Assembly: GCF_040436405.1 (NCBI RefSeq)
Contig: NZ_AP031575.1
Location: 434,001 to 498,000 of the forward strand
DNA length: 64,000 nt
Reading direction: 5' to 3'
Source: Marinomonas sp. THO17
GTDB taxonomy: Bacteria; Pseudomonadota; Gammaproteobacteria; Pseudomonadales; Marinomonadaceae
Shown here: positions 8,440 to 18,304 of the stretch, one piece after another
How positions within the stretch are numbered: position 1 is the first letter of the stretch
Layout: every line of letters starts with the position of its first letter
Notes under the pieces: model-generated
The model's input: only the letters and a program-made list of their open reading frames with translations
What the model was told of the DNA's origin: nothing
Database searches by the model: none
Program-made: the position numbers and the translations under genes

Positions 8440-9345
8440 ATGACAGAGGCAAGACTAACCCACCTAAAACAGCTGGAAGCGGAAAGTATCCATATTATTC
8501 GTGAAGTCGCGGCTGAATTTGATAACCCGGTAATGCTGTACTCTATTGGTAAAGATTCAGCTGTGATGCTGCATCTTGCAATGAAAGCCTTCTATCCGGG
8601 CAAACCACCTTTTCCTTTGATGCATGTTGATACCGGCTGGAAATTCAAAGAGATGATTAAATTCCGTGATGAAATGGTTGCCAAGTTGGGACTTGAGTTA
8701 ATCGTACATCAAAACCAGGAAGGCTTGGAGCAGGGTATTGGGCCTTTCACACACGGTAGTGCCAAACATACTGATGTGATGAAGACTCAGGCATTGAAAC
8801 AGGCTCTAGATAAGTACGGTTTTGATGCCGCATTCGGCGGAGCTCGTCGTGATGAAGAAAAATCCCGTGCCAAAGAGCGGGTTTATTCGTTCCGTGATAA
8901 CAAACATCGCTGGGATCCAAAAAACCAACGTCCAGAGTTGTGGAACATCTATAACGGTAAGGTAAACAAGGGGGAAAGTATCCGAGTTTTCCCACTGTCA
9001 AACTGGACTGAGCTGGATATTTGGCAATACATCTACTTAGAAAGTATTCCAATTGTACCTTTGTATTTCTCTGAGAAACGTCCTGTAGTTGAACGAGATG
9101 GCACTTTGATCATGGTCGACGATGACCGTATGCCCCTCAATGGTGAACAGCCTGAAATGAAATCGGTTCGTTTCAGAACCCTAGGTTGTTATCCGCTGAC
9201 AGGTGCGGTGGAATCACAAGCCAATACCTTGCCTGAAATCATTCAGGAAATGTTGTTGACCAAGAGCTCTGAGCGTCAAGGGCGTATGATTGACCACGAT
9301 TCAGCAGGATCGATGGAAGAGAAGAAGAAACAAGGTTATTTCTAA
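8440..9345 (+). CDS. cysD: Sulfate adenylyltransferase subunit 2
   Basis: 301 residues, the normal CysD length. It is the catalytic adenylylating subunit of ATP sulfurylase, making APS from ATP and sulfate in assimilatory sulfur metabolism. The PP-loop motif is [10 protein letters not shown] (about residues 33-42), with the family segments [15 protein letters not shown] and [11 protein letters not shown]. cysN follows after 18 bases with its own ribosome site, so the two form one operon. cysH, cysI/J and a separate cysC are not in the window. Confidence 0.97.
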   Translation: MTEARLTHLKQLEAESIHIIREVAAEFDNPVMLYSIGKDSAVMLHLAMKAFYPGKPPFPLMHVDTGWKFKEMIKFRDEMVAKLGLELIVHQNQEGLEQGIGPFTHGSAKHTDVMKTQALKQALDKYGFDAAFGGARRDEEKSRAKERVYSFRDNKHRWDPKNQRPELWNIYNGKVNKGESIRVFPLSNWTELDIWQYIYLESIPIVPLYFSEKRPVVERDGTLIMVDDDRMPLNGEQPEMKSVRFRTLGCYPLTGAVESQANTLPEIIQEMLLTKSSERQGRMIDHDSAGSMEEKKKQGYF

Positions 9346-9363
9346 GTTTGGAGTAAATAGAGC

Positions 9364-10977
9364 ATGTCTCATCAGTCAGAATTGATCAGCCAAGACATAC
9401 TTGGTTATCTGAAACAGCACGAAGAAAAAGACCTGTTGCGTCTTCTTACCTGCGGTAACGTGGATGATGGTAAAAGTACTTTAATTGGCCGTTTATTACA
9501 CGATTCAAAACTTATTTATGAAGATCATCTTGATGCCGTAAAACGCGACAGTAAAAAGTCAGGTACGCAAGGTGAAGAGGTGGATTTGGCTTTGCTTGTG
9601 GATGGCTTGCAAGCCGAACGAGAACAAGGTATCACCATAGATGTTGCTTATCGCTACTTTTCTACTGAAAAGCGTAAGTTCATCATTGCCGACACGCCTG
9701 GGCACGAACAATATACACGTAATATGGCGACAGGTGCCTCTACTTGTGATCTGGCGATTATCTTGATCGATGCACGTTATGGTGTACAGACACAAACCCG
9801 TCGTCACAGCTACATTGCTTCTTTATTAGGTATTAAGCATGTGGTTGTTGCTGTAAACAAAATGGATTTGGTGGATTTTTCGGAGCAAACTTTTAATGAC
9901 ATTCAAGCGGATTATTTGAAATTTGTGGATCAGCTTGGTGACAGAAAGCCTGCCGACATTCAATTTGTACCTATGTCGGCGTTGCGCGGTGATAATGTGG
10001 TGAACTTATCGGACAGCACACCTTGGTACCAAGGCGATACCTTGATGGCCATTTTGGAGTCTGTAAAAATTGATCGTGATGTAAAACAAGATGCTTTCCG
10101 TTTGCCTGTTCAATATGTCAACCGTCCTAACTTAGACTTCCGCGGTTTCGCGGGTACCATTGCTGCGGGTCAAGTGAAACCTGGCGATCAAGTAGTGGCG
10201 CTACCATCAGGTAAGACCTCTAACGTAGCTAAGATAGTTACTTTTGACGGTGAATTGAATGTCGCTAAGGCAGGTCAGGCGGTTACTATTACCTTAACGG
10301 ATGAGATCGATATTAGCCGTGGCGATATGTTGTCTCATGTCGAACAAGAGCCTCTCATTTCCTCAGCGTTACGTGCATCTATTGTATGGATGGCGGAACA
10401 AGCTTTGGTGCCGGGTAAGCTATACGACTTTAAGCTGGGTACTCAAACTGTGCCTGGTAAGGTACATCACTTTAATCACAGGGTGGATGTAAATACCCTT
10501 GAGAAAAGTGAGATTAGTGAACTTGAATTGAATGGCATTGGTGATGCTGTTTTACAATTTGATGCGCCAGTCGCTTTTGATGAGTATCAAAATAGCCGTT
10601 TAACCGGTGCCTTAATTATTATTGATCGTTTGACCAATGTGACCGTTGGTGCGGGTATGGTGGAAGAGGCTGTGCTTGAGCTGGATCAAGAGTCGGTTGT
10701 TACTGCTGAAGATCGTGCTGCACGTCTTGGTCAAAAGCCTGCCGTGATCGCTTTAAGTTGGGATGTGCTTGAAAAATCTGATGCGTTAGAGCGCTTGTTA
10801 TTGCGTCAAGGCATTACATCTTTAGTGAATGTCAATGCAACGGCTGAAGAAGCGGCTTTGCTTCGTGAAACGGGTGTGGTTATTTTGGTTTCAGACGAAA
10901 GTGTTGCGGACTATAGTATTTCAACCAGCAATATAGACGATGCGGTAGAGCAAATTATCGCCAGCATTCGTTTATAA
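9364..10977 (+). CDS. cysN: Sulfate adenylyltransferase subunit 1 with degenerate C-terminal domain
   Basis: GTPase subunit that couples GTP hydrolysis to APS synthesis by CysD. GTP-binding motifs: GNVDDGKST (31-39), [12 protein letters not shown] and NKMD, followed by two beta-barrel domains. E. coli CysN is about 475 residues; this one is 537. The extra tail (residues 457-537) begins QKPAVIALS, contains [12 protein letters not shown] and ends [17 protein letters not shown], all of which line up with the start, middle and end of the APS-kinase domain fused to CysN in CysNC proteins. The kinase P-loop, DGDN and substrate segments are missing, so it cannot be an active APS kinase. Terminator follows. 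Confidence 0.95.
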   Translation: MSHQSELISQDILGYLKQHEEKDLLRLLTCGNVDDGKSTLIGRLLHDSKLIYEDHLDAVKRDSKKSGTQGEEVDLALLVDGLQAEREQGITIDVAYRYFSTEKRKFIIADTPGHEQYTRNMATGASTCDLAIILIDARYGVQTQTRRHSYIASLLGIKHVVVAVNKMDLVDFSEQTFNDIQADYLKFVDQLGDRKPADIQFVPMSALRGDNVVNLSDSTPWYQGDTLMAILESVKIDRDVKQDAFRLPVQYVNRPNLDFRGFAGTIAAGQVKPGDQVVALPSGKTSNVAKIVTFDGELNVAKAGQAVTITLTDEIDISRGDMLSHVEQEPLISSALRASIVWMAEQALVPGKLYDFKLGTQTVPGKVHHFNHRVDVNTLEKSEISELELNGIGDAVLQFDAPVAFDEYQNSRLTGALIIIDRLTNVTVGAGMVEEAVLELDQESVVTAEDRAARLGQKPAVIALSWDVLEKSDALERLLLRQGITSLVNVNATAEEAALLRETGVVILVSDESVADYSISTSNIDDAVEQIIASIRL

Positions 10978-10995
10978 AAGCTGAGTAAGAATGGT

Positions 10996-11035
10996 AAAGG
11001 CCAGAATTGGAGCTTTCTCCAATCCTGGCCTTTTT
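10996..11035 (+). terminator. Terminator of cysDN
   Basis: Stem AAAGGCCAG-A-ATTGGAG paired with CTCCAAT-C-CTGGCCTTT (one mismatch), short loop, then a T run. Convergent with the siderophore-reductase gene. Confidence 0.88.
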
Positions 11036-11061
11036 GTTTTTGAGTCTATATTTATTTGGAT

Positions 11062-11796
11062 TTAAGCCAATTCAGCGTCTTGTCGTTTTACTTCTTTATG
11101 TTGGTCTTCATTGCTACCATATTTCCAATAACTGGAAATATAAAGCTCTTGCTTTGCGATGCCTTTTTCATGTTTAAAATAATCACGTAACAAACGCATA
11201 CTACTGAATTCACATGCTGTCCAAACAGCGGGTAATCCTGACAACCAAGCCAAGTTTTTAACTTGGTCGAGTAGAAATGTTTCATTCTTGCCCGGTTGTG
11301 GGTTAACGGCCCAATGCAGGTTAATACCTTCTGGGTGGGTAAGGGGTTGAATGTCTTCTTCAGAAACCACTTCGATCACAGCGTGACCTCTGGCATTGTC
11401 GGGTAATTGCGCTAGATTAACACTGATAGCGGGTAGGGCTGTCATATCCCCCACTAATAAAAACCAATCTCCTGATTCGGCAATCATTTTCTTAGGGCCG
11501 GGACCGCCAATCATTATTTCATCACCAGCTTCGCAGTTACGAGCCCAGCTTGATGCGGGACCACCGTCTTCATGTAACATAAAATCAATGTCGAATTCAT
11601 CAGTACGTTGCTGGCGTATGGTATAGGTTCGAATGATAGGCTTTGAGTCTGTGATAAAAATCAGTTTTACATATCCGCTTTCTTGATCGGCCGGAAGGGT
11701 ATCCATATTGCTGCCGCCTAAAGTCACACGTAACATGTTTGGGGTGACTAATTGTTTACGAATAACGGTGAAGTTACGAGGTTGCATTCTACTCAT
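11062..11796 (-). CDS. Siderophore-interacting protein (ferric-siderophore reductase, YqjH/ViuB type)
   Basis: 244 residues of the SIP family of FAD/NAD(P)H flavoproteins that release iron from imported ferric siderophores in the cytoplasm. The FAD-binding arginine motif RTYTIR lies near residue 58. The middle part holds GGPGPKKM and LLVGDMTALPAI, typical of the NAD(P)H-binding domain. The C-terminal family signature is YISSYWKYGSNEDQHKEVKR. The start ATG overlaps the stop of the upstream MarR gene by four bases (ATGA), so the two are coupled. Iron control through the Fur-like box upstream of the operon fits the function. Confidence 0.9.
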   Translation of the reverse strand: MSRMQPRNFTVIRKQLVTPNMLRVTLGGSNMDTLPADQESGYVKLIFITDSKPIIRTYTIRQQRTDEFDIDFMLHEDGGPASSWARNCEAGDEIMIGGPGPKKMIAESGDWFLLVGDMTALPAISVNLAQLPDNARGHAVIEVVSEEDIQPLTHPEGINLHWAVNPQPGKNETFLLDQVKNLAWLSGLPAVWTACEFSSMRLLRDYFKHEKGIAKQELYISSYWKYGSNEDQHKEVKRQDAELA

Positions 11797-12242
11797 GATA
11801 ACGCCCCTTCTGATTGTGTGGGTGAGGTTAAATTCTGTTTCATTCGATTGGCTAGGGCAATAAATTGCTCCAGCTCAGATTCAGCGATGTTTTGACACAT
11901 GCGCTGACGATTTTGTTGGTCGATTTGCTGAATCTTAGCGTAAATGGCATAGCCTTTATCCGTCAGGTTAAGTGACTGACAGCGGCGATTAGTAGGGTGT
12001 TTATCTTTACTAATGTAATCTTGTTGCAGCAAGTCTTTTAGTAATCTGGCAATTTGAGATTTATCAAGATGGAGCTTTTGAGCAATGTCTCGTGCGCTGC
12101 AATTTGGAATCTTGCTAATGCATTTTATGGCTCTGATGTGTGTAATGGCTAATTCTATGCCAGAATTTGTGGTTGCAGTTTTTAATGCCGTTCGATAGCT
12201 GCTAACCAAACCGTGTAAAGCTTCGCTAATGGATGCATTCAT
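11793..12242 (-). CDS. MarR-family transcriptional regulator
   Basis: 149 residues with the winged-helix layout of MarR: recognition region CSARDIAQKLHLDKSQIARLLKDL (read as two parts around residue 50-70) and a wing with basic residues (KDKHPTNRRCQSLNLT). It is the first gene of an operon with the siderophore reductase. A dimeric DNA-binding repressor is expected; the ligand is unknown. Its position behind a Fur-like box suggests that it is itself iron-controlled or autoregulated. Confidence 0.85.
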   Translation of the reverse strand: MNASISEALHGLVSSYRTALKTATTNSGIELAITHIRAIKCISKIPNCSARDIAQKLHLDKSQIARLLKDLLQQDYISKDKHPTNRRCQSLNLTDKGYAIYAKIQQIDQQNRQRMCQNIAESELEQFIALANRMKQNLTSPTQSEGALS

Positions 12243-12261
12243 AAATAATAATCTCTATTAA

Positions 12262-12280
12262 TTGAGAATGATTGCTAATG
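12262..12280. promoter_or_regulatory. Fur-box-like site
   Basis: TTGAGAATGATTGCTAATG lies about 20 bases upstream of the MarR start. It resembles the Fur 7-1-7 consensus (TGATAAT-N-ATTATCA): the left half matches at six of seven positions, the right at about four. The downstream siderophore-reductase gene supports an iron-responsive role. Confidence 0.55.
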
Positions 12281-12383
12281 TATTTAATTGGGTTGATATT
12301 GTCAACTCAGTGGTTTGCAAAGAATTGAAATACCATATTTTTTACAATATTCAAGTATTCCCTGCATCAGGATTTAAGTGTGA

Positions 12384-12899
12384 ATGATAGATAAATCTTT
12401 TGTTTTTAATGAGGTTTTGGCAGCGCTTGAGCTGCGTTTTGTGACCGCCAAAAAGGCCGCTCAACAAGCGAAAGAAGCGGCGACTAATGAAGAAAGTGTG
12501 GCTGAAACCAAATACGATACTTTTGGTCTTGAGGCCTCTTATTTGGCGCATGGTCAATCAGAACGCGTTTATCAGTGCGAGCAAGATTGGCTTAATTTTA
12601 AGCGTATCATGACAACAAATATGCTATTAGATCCTCAAGATGATGTGATTAGTTTATGGAGCACGGTACATCTTCAAGCATCTGAAAATGGTGCAGGTGA
12701 AAAATATTTTTTATTAAGCAATATTGCTGGTGGATTAAATCTCCCCCTGATTGATAAGGGTAAAGAGCTGGGGCTTCTTGTTTTGATTTCGCCTAGTGCT
12801 CCAATAGGGCAAATGCTTATGAATAAGAGTAAAGGTGAGACAGTCTTTATTCCGAAAGCAGGGCAACAGATTGAATTTGAAATTGTTGGCATCAATTAA
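12384..12899 (+). CDS. GreA/GreB-like C-domain protein with helical N-terminus
   Basis: 171 residues. The N-terminal half is helical and contains AAQQAKEAATNEESVAETKYD, like the coiled-coil of Gre factors. The C-terminal part ISPSAPIGQMLMNKSKGETVFIP followed by FEIVGIN matches the FKBP-like fold of GreA (SPLGKALLGKKVGD-type motif). Such Gre-like proteins bind the RNA polymerase secondary channel, but the two acidic tip residues of GreA are not clearly placed, so cleavage-stimulating activity is uncertain. It is a single gene between the divergent MarR operon and aspS, with no terminator visible before aspS. Confidence 0.65.
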   Translation: MIDKSFVFNEVLAALELRFVTAKKAAQQAKEAATNEESVAETKYDTFGLEASYLAHGQSERVYQCEQDWLNFKRIMTTNMLLDPQDDVISLWSTVHLQASENGAGEKYFLLSNIAGGLNLPLIDKGKELGLLVLISPSAPIGQMLMNKSKGETVFIPKAGQQIEFEIVGIN

Positions 12900-12931
12900 G
12901 GGTTTCAACAACACAAATTTTACTCTGCCTA

Positions 12932-12960
12932 TAGAGAGTCGGACGCGCTTCGCATATAAT
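12932..12960 (+). promoter_or_regulatory. Probable aspS promoter
   Basis: A consensus TATAAT at 12955-12960 with a weak -35 (TAGAGA at 12932-12937, 17 bases upstream). The start would fall near 12967, giving a leader of about 120 nt before aspS. Confidence 0.5.
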
Positions 12961-13086
12961 GCTTGGCCTTTAAATTATTCAGATACTCTGACATTGAAAG
13001 AATAGCGCCTTAATGCTGTTTGTTTGATCAGAAAACATACTAAGAACACTAGCTTCTCGTACTGAGACGGTAATAGGAAAGAAATT

Positions 13087-14856
13087 ATGCGCAGCCATTA
13101 TTGCGGCGAATTAAATGCTTCTAACATTTCACAAGAAATTACTTTATGCGGTTGGGTTCATCGTCGTCGAGATCACGGTGGTGTTATCTTTTTAGATGTA
13201 CGTGATCGTGAAGGAATTACACAGGTTGTTTTTGATCCAGACCGTGCCGATAGTTTTGCTTTGGCTGACAGTGTGCGTAATGAGTACGTTATTCAATTGA
13301 CTGGTTTGGTTCGTGCTCGTCCAGAAGGCACCATCAACCCCAATATGCGCACGGGTGAAATTGAAGTATTAGGCACCAGTTTAGAAATCTTGAACGCTGC
13401 GCAAACGCCACCTTTCCAGTTAGATGAACATCAGGCAGTAGGCGAAGACATTCGTCTTAAGAATCGTTTTATTGATTTACGCCGTCCTGAGATTCAACAA
13501 AAAATGCGTTTTCGCTCTAAAGTGACCTCTGTTTTGCGTCGTTATCTTGATGACAATGGCTTTCTAGACATTGAAACGCCTATTTTAACACGTGCTACTC
13601 CTGAAGGTGCTCGTGATTACTTGGTGCCAAGTCGTACTCACCAAGGTAGCTTTTTTGCTTTGCCACAATCGCCTCAGTTGTTTAAGCAATTGTTGATGGT
13701 GTCAGGTTTTGATCGTTACTATCAAATCGCAAAATGTTTCCGTGATGAAGATTTGCGTGCGGATCGTCAACCTGAATTCACACAAGTGGACATTGAAACT
13801 TCTTTCATGTCCGAAGAACAAATCATGAGCATGACAGAGCAAATGATTGTGAACTTGTTCAAAGAGTTAATGGACATTGATCTTGGCTCTTTCCCACGCA
13901 TGCCTTATTCAGAAGCCATGGAAAGCTATGGTAGCGACAAACCAGATTTGCGTATTCCATTAACTCTTGTGACAGTGTCTGATTTGATGACAGATGTTGA
14001 CTTTAAAGTCTTCTCTGGTCCTGCAACAGACCCGAAAGGCCGTGTTGCAGCGTTGAAAGTACCAGGTGGCAACAGTCTAACGCGTAAACAAATCGACGAT
14101 TACACCAAGTTTGTTGGTATTTACGGTGCGAAAGGTCTGGCCTACATTAAGGTGAACGATAAATCTAACTTAGAAGAAGGTTTGCAATCTCCGATTGTCA
14201 AGTTCTTGCCAGTAGAGGTGCGTGCTGCATTGCTTGAGCGTTTAGAAGCACAAGATGGTGATTTGATTTTCTTCGGTGCTGACTCTGCGAAAATTGTCAA
14301 TGAAGCTCTAGGAGCATTACGTTGCAAGTTGGGTGAAGACATGGATCTTTACACTTGCCAGTGGGCACCTCTTTGGGTAGTAGACTTCCCAATGTTTGAA
14401 GAAACAAGTGATGGTGGCATAACAGCGATTCACCATCCGTTCACCGCACCTTCTTGCTCACCAGAAGAATTGAAAGCGAATCCGCTAACGGCTTTGTCAC
14501 AAGCTTACGACATGGTGCTTAACGGCACTGAGCTCGGTGGTGGTTCCATTCGTATTCACCAAGCGTCCATGCAAGAGGCTGTGTTTGAATTGTTAAACAT
14601 CAGTGAAGAAGAGCAAGAAGAGAAATTTGGTTTCTTATTAGACGCATTGAAGTTTGGTGCGCCACCACATGGTGGTTTAGCGTTCGGTCTGGACCGTTTG
14701 GTTATGTTGATGACTGGATCAAATTCCATCCGTGATGTGATTGCTTTCCCGAAAACTCAGAGCGCGACTTGTTTGTTGACTCAAGCGCCGGGTGAGGTGA
14801 GTGAAAAGCAGCTTAAAGAATTGAGTATTCGCGTTCGTAAGCCTATTGCAGAATAA
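13087..14856 (+). CDS. aspS: Aspartyl-tRNA synthetase
   Basis: 589 residues, the normal bacterial length (E. coli 590). Class II synthetase that charges tRNA-Asp. It has the N-terminal OB-fold anticodon-binding domain ([19 protein letters not shown]), motif 2 ([20 protein letters not shown]), the bacterial insertion domain, and motif 3 ([12 protein letters not shown]). The ATG follows AGGAAAG. In most gammaproteobacteria yebC follows; here a terminator and then ruvC come next. Identity is certain; whether it is discriminating or non-discriminating is not judged. Confidence 0.98.
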   Translation: MRSHYCGELNASNISQEITLCGWVHRRRDHGGVIFLDVRDREGITQVVFDPDRADSFALADSVRNEYVIQLTGLVRARPEGTINPNMRTGEIEVLGTSLEILNAAQTPPFQLDEHQAVGEDIRLKNRFIDLRRPEIQQKMRFRSKVTSVLRRYLDDNGFLDIETPILTRATPEGARDYLVPSRTHQGSFFALPQSPQLFKQLLMVSGFDRYYQIAKCFRDEDLRADRQPEFTQVDIETSFMSEEQIMSMTEQMIVNLFKELMDIDLGSFPRMPYSEAMESYGSDKPDLRIPLTLVTVSDLMTDVDFKVFSGPATDPKGRVAALKVPGGNSLTRKQIDDYTKFVGIYGAKGLAYIKVNDKSNLEEGLQSPIVKFLPVEVRAALLERLEAQDGDLIFFGADSAKIVNEALGALRCKLGEDMDLYTCQWAPLWVVDFPMFEETSDGGITAIHHPFTAPSCSPEELKANPLTALSQAYDMVLNGTELGGGSIRIHQASMQEAVFELLNISEEEQEEKFGFLLDALKFGAPPHGGLAFGLDRLVMLMTGSNSIRDVIAFPKTQSATCLLTQAPGEVSEKQLKELSIRVRKPIAE

Positions 14857-14917
14857 GATTTGCAAGGCAAGTGACAGATTTGACCTGCTTGTCGTGATGG
14901 AAACGAAAGAATAGCGT

Positions 14918-14945
14918 AAAAGGCCGCAAAAATGCGGCCTTTTTT
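14918..14945 (+). terminator. Terminator of aspS
   Basis: Perfect 11-bp stem AAAAGGCCGCA/TGCGGCCTTTT with an AAAA loop, then more T. Confidence 0.92.
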
Positions 14946-15016
14946 GTATTTACAGATTGCATCTCTACGAAAGCCCTGTTGAAATATACAGTGATGTTAC
15001 AGAACATGAGAAAACA

Positions 15017-15574
15017 ATGATTCAAACTCGAATTATGGCCATTGACCCGGGGTCACGTGTAACTGGGTTTGGCATTATCGATATCATTAACGGTAAGCCC
15101 CATTATGTGAATAGCGGTTGTATTCGCTTGCCCGATGAAGACTTATCAGTCAGGTTGAAGCACATTTTTAATGGTGTTGAATCCTTGTTAAAAGAATACC
15201 AACCTGCTGAATTCGCCATTGAAGAAGTCTTTATGGCAAAGAATGCCAACTCGGCATTGAAACTGGGGCAAGCCAGAGGCGCAGCCATTGTTGCTGCTTC
15301 TTTACAGGAATTGGCGGTTAATGAATACGCAGCTCGTCGAGTAAAACAGTCGGTTGTGGGCAATGGTAATGCCGATAAATCCCAGGTTCAAAGCATGGTG
15401 CAATTGTTATTAGGTTTGACGGAAAAACCACAGGCCGATGCGGCAGATGCCCTTGCGATAGCGCTTTGTCATGCCAATACCCGCACTTCTGGTGGCTTAG
15501 AATACGGTACAGGTAAACGTGCTGGTAGAACGGCCAAGCGCTGGTCAGAACTAGATATAAGGAAAATGATGTGA
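15017..15574 (+). CDS. ruvC: Holliday junction resolvase RuvC
   Basis: 185 residues from the ATG at 15017; the longer ORF start at 14957 lies inside the terminator tail and is not used. RuvC cuts Holliday junctions symmetrically with RuvAB. Catalytic acids are visible in [13 protein letters not shown] (first Asp), [10 protein letters not shown] (Glu) and [14 protein letters not shown] (the two C-terminal Asp). ruvA starts in the last codon (GTGA overlap), so ruvC-ruvA-ruvB form one operon. No LexA box was seen upstream. Confidence 0.97.
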   Translation: MIQTRIMAIDPGSRVTGFGIIDIINGKPHYVNSGCIRLPDEDLSVRLKHIFNGVESLLKEYQPAEFAIEEVFMAKNANSALKLGQARGAAIVAASLQELAVNEYAARRVKQSVVGNGNADKSQVQSMVQLLLGLTEKPQADAADALAIALCHANTRTSGGLEYGTGKRAGRTAKRWSELDIRKMM

Positions 15575-16173
15575 TAGGTCGAATTGTCGGAACCTTGGTG
15601 GAAAAAGCCCCGCCAGAGCTGTTAGTGGATGTGCAAGGAGTGGGTTACGAGATCAGTGCCTCAATGACCACTATTTACGATTTACCTCAAACTGGCGAAC
15701 AAGTCATTCTATTTACCCACCTGATTGTCAAAGAAGATTCTCATGCCTTATTCGGCTTTTCTGATAAGAGTGAACGCGCTCTGTTTCGTATTTTAATTAA
15801 AGTAAATGGCATAGGGCCGAAAATGGCGCTGGCCATTCTTTCTAGTATGTCGTCAGAAGAGTTGATTGCTAATGTTCAGGATTCTGATGTGACGGCATTA
15901 ACTCGTATTCCTGGTGTAGGAAAGAAAACGGCGGAACGACTGATTGTTGAATTACGAGATAAATTGGGACAAGCGGCGAAAAACGATTTGTTTGCCGCGC
16001 CAACTGTACTTCGTCAAGTTCAGGCTGATCCTCGTCAAGAAGCAGAGGCTGCTTTGATTGCGTTGGGTTACAAACCTCAAGAAGCTGCTAAAGCCATTGC
16101 CGCTGTGCCAGTGGATGGTGCTGACAGTGAAACGGTAATTAAGGCGGCCCTTCAAGGCATGTTGAGGAAATAG
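15571..16173 (+). CDS. ruvA: Holliday junction branch-migration protein RuvA
   Basis: 200 residues, normal length. RuvA tetramers bind the four-way junction and load RuvB. OB-fold start [21 protein letters not shown], two helix-hairpin-helix motifs ([17 protein letters not shown] and [15 protein letters not shown]), a flexible linker, and the RuvB-contacting C-terminal domain ([15 protein letters not shown]). The start is GTG, overlapping the ruvC stop, with AAGGA upstream. Confidence 0.97.
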   Translation: MIGRIVGTLVEKAPPELLVDVQGVGYEISASMTTIYDLPQTGEQVILFTHLIVKEDSHALFGFSDKSERALFRILIKVNGIGPKMALAILSSMSSEELIANVQDSDVTALTRIPGVGKKTAERLIVELRDKLGQAAKNDLFAAPTVLRQVQADPRQEAEAALIALGYKPQEAAKAIAAVPVDGADSETVIKAALQGMLRK

Positions 16174-16174
16174 C

Positions 16175-17188
16175 ATGATAGAACAAGACCGCATCATCTC
16201 GGCAGAGTTAAAAGGCAATGATAGGCAAGTAGACCGAGCCATTCGACCGCAAGCCTTGGCCGAATACATAGGTCAGCCTGTGGTTCGTGAGCAAATGGAA
16301 ATTTTCATCCAAGCGGCTCGTCAGCGGGGAGAACCCCTTGATCATACTCTTGTGTTTGGCCCTCCAGGATTAGGTAAAACAACGTTAGCGCATATTATCG
16401 GTAACGAGATGGGGGCTGATGTGAAAACCACATCAGGCCCCGTGCTAGAGCGTGCAGGGGATTTGGCTGCATTACTAACCAATTTGAATGAAGGCGATAT
16501 TTTGTTCATCGATGAAATACATCGCCTTAGTCCCGCCATCGAAGAAGTGCTTTATCCAGCAATGGAAGACTACCAATTGGACATTATGATAGGTGAAGGG
16601 CCAGCGGCTCGTTCAATAAAAATTGAACTACCACCCTTTACGCTTGTCGGAGCTACAACGCGAGCGGGTTTGTTAACTTCTCCTTTGCGTGATCGTTTTG
16701 GGATTGTGCAGCGTCTGGAGTTTTATGATGTTGAATCTCTTACCACGATAGTAACCCGATCGGCAGGCAAAATGGGGATAGATCTGGATGAGTCAGGCAG
16801 CTTTGAAGTGGCACGCCGTTCTCGTGGAACGCCGCGTATAGCCAATCGATTATTGCGACGTGTAAGAGACGTTGCGCAAGTCGAGGGTGCTGAGTTAGTT
16901 GGACAAAAAGTTGCCCAACGGGCATTAGATATGTTAAGTGTAGACAGTCAGGGATTCGATCATTTAGATAGACGTATGTTATTGACTATGATAGAAAAGT
17001 TTGACGGTAGGCCAGTAGGCTTGGACAGTGTTTCTGCCGCTCTTGGGGAAGATAAGGATACGATTGAGGATGTGATAGAGCCGTTTTTAATTCAACAAGG
17101 CTTTGTGATTCGAACACCTCGTGGTCGTCAGGTGACCAAACGAGCTTATGAACATTTTAATTATCAGTTACCAACCGATTTGAAATAG
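16175..17188 (+). CDS. ruvB: Holliday junction helicase RuvB
   Basis: 337 residues; hexameric AAA+ motor for branch migration. Walker [13 protein letters not shown] (about residues 63-74), Walker [10 protein letters not shown], sensor 1 GATTRAG, arginine finger region SPLRDRFGI, and a winged-helix C-terminal domain ([15 protein letters not shown]). It starts one base after the ruvA stop. In many relatives ybgC lies between ruvB and tolQ; here tolQ follows directly after nine bases. Confidence 0.98.
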   Translation: MIEQDRIISAELKGNDRQVDRAIRPQALAEYIGQPVVREQMEIFIQAARQRGEPLDHTLVFGPPGLGKTTLAHIIGNEMGADVKTTSGPVLERAGDLAALLTNLNEGDILFIDEIHRLSPAIEEVLYPAMEDYQLDIMIGEGPAARSIKIELPPFTLVGATTRAGLLTSPLRDRFGIVQRLEFYDVESLTTIVTRSAGKMGIDLDESGSFEVARRSRGTPRIANRLLRRVRDVAQVEGAELVGQKVAQRALDMLSVDSQGFDHLDRRMLLTMIEKFDGRPVGLDSVSAALGEDKDTIEDVIEPFLIQQGFVIRTPRGRQVTKRAYEHFNYQLPTDLK

Positions 17189-17197
17189 AGGTCAATA

Positions 17198-17878
17198 ATG
17201 TCAATTTGGGGACTTATCGCCAGCGCTAGTTTAGTTGTACAGCTTGTAATGTTGACACTATTGGCGGCATCTTTATTTTCTTGGATTGTGATTTTTCAAC
17301 GCATCCGAGTGATTAAACAAGCGAAAAAAATTCGCTCAGAATTTGAAGATCAGTTTTGGTCGGGCATGGATCTTAGTCAGTTGTATCGTAAATTGACACA
17401 GGATGGACGTATGGTGGAAGGAATGGAAACCATTTTCACCGCAGGTATAAAGGAGTTTACTCGCTTGAGACAAAATCCAAATATGGACCCTGATGCCATA
17501 ATGGATGGTGTTCAGCGTGCCATGCGCGTTGCTTTGTACCGTGAAGAAGAAAAATTAGATCAACATTTGCCTTTCTTAGCAACGGTGGGGTCAACCAGTC
17601 CTTACATCGGCTTGTTTGGTACCGTTTGGGGGATAATGCATTCTTTTATCGGTTTGGCACAGGTTCAGCAGGCAACGCTAGCAACTGTAGCGCCTGGTAT
17701 TGCGGAAGCTTTGATTGCAACCGCCATAGGCTTAGCCGCTGCGATTCCTGCGGTAGTGGCTTACAACCGTTTTTCGACAGCTTCTGATTCCTTAAGTGCG
17801 AGTTATGATAATTTTGCCGAGGAATTCGCTAGTATATTACATCGAAAAGTGCACGTTCGTGAGGGAGGCGCAGCATAG
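17198..17878 (+). CDS. tolQ: Tol-Pal system inner-membrane protein TolQ
   Basis: 226 residues with three membrane helices (about 8-30, 130-152 and 165-188). TolQ and TolR form the proton channel that powers TolA during outer-membrane constriction at division. The family segment ATVGSTSPYIGLFGTVWGIMHSF is present, with the conserved Thr/Pro of the pore helices. A GAGGTCAATA ribosome site precedes the ATG. It is the first gene of the tolQRAB-pal-cpoB operon, and its stop overlaps tolR by one base. Confidence 0.97.
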   Translation: MSIWGLIASASLVVQLVMLTLLAASLFSWIVIFQRIRVIKQAKKIRSEFEDQFWSGMDLSQLYRKLTQDGRMVEGMETIFTAGIKEFTRLRQNPNMDPDAIMDGVQRAMRVALYREEEKLDQHLPFLATVGSTSPYIGLFGTVWGIMHSFIGLAQVQQATLATVAPGIAEALIATAIGLAAAIPAVVAYNRFSTASDSLSASYDNFAEEFASILHRKVHVREGGAA

Positions 17879-18303
17879 TGGCTCGCTCTAGACAAAAGAA
17901 TAAGCGCCGTCCAATGTCAGAGATCAATGTCGTTCCTTACATTGATGTCATGTTGGTACTTTTGGTGATTTTTATGATTACCGCTCCTATGCTGACCCAA
18001 GGTGTGGATGTTGAGCTGCCCAATGCTAATGCTGCTCCCATTAAAAACAGTGAGAATGATGTATTGATTGCATCCGTTGATGCAAAAGGCCTGTTTTATT
18101 TAGATGTGGGCGGAGAGCAAGAAACCATTAGTTTGTCTAATTTGCAAACTAAAGTACGTAAGATACTCAATCAAAACCCGAATATGTCGGTTTTGGTACG
18201 GGGCGACAAAAGTGTTTCATATGGTGATGTTGTTGGTCTAATGGTAGCGCTTCAAGGGGCAGGTGCTCCAAACGTAGGTTTGGTGACTGAGCCGGAAAAT
18301 TGA
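17878..18303 (+). CDS. tolR: Tol-Pal system protein TolR
   Basis: 141 residues, ExbD/TolR family. One N-terminal membrane helix with the proton-conducting aspartate D23 (VVPYIDVMLVLLVIF), then a periplasmic domain that can bind peptidoglycan. The GTG start overlaps the tolQ stop (TAGTG), and tolA follows after one base, so translation is coupled. Confidence 0.97.
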   Translation: MARSRQKNKRRPMSEINVVPYIDVMLVLLVIFMITAPMLTQGVDVELPNANAAPIKNSENDVLIASVDAKGLFYLDVGGEQETISLSNLQTKVRKILNQNPNMSVLVRGDKSVSYGDVVGLMVALQGAGAPNVGLVTEPEN

Positions 18304-18304
18304 T

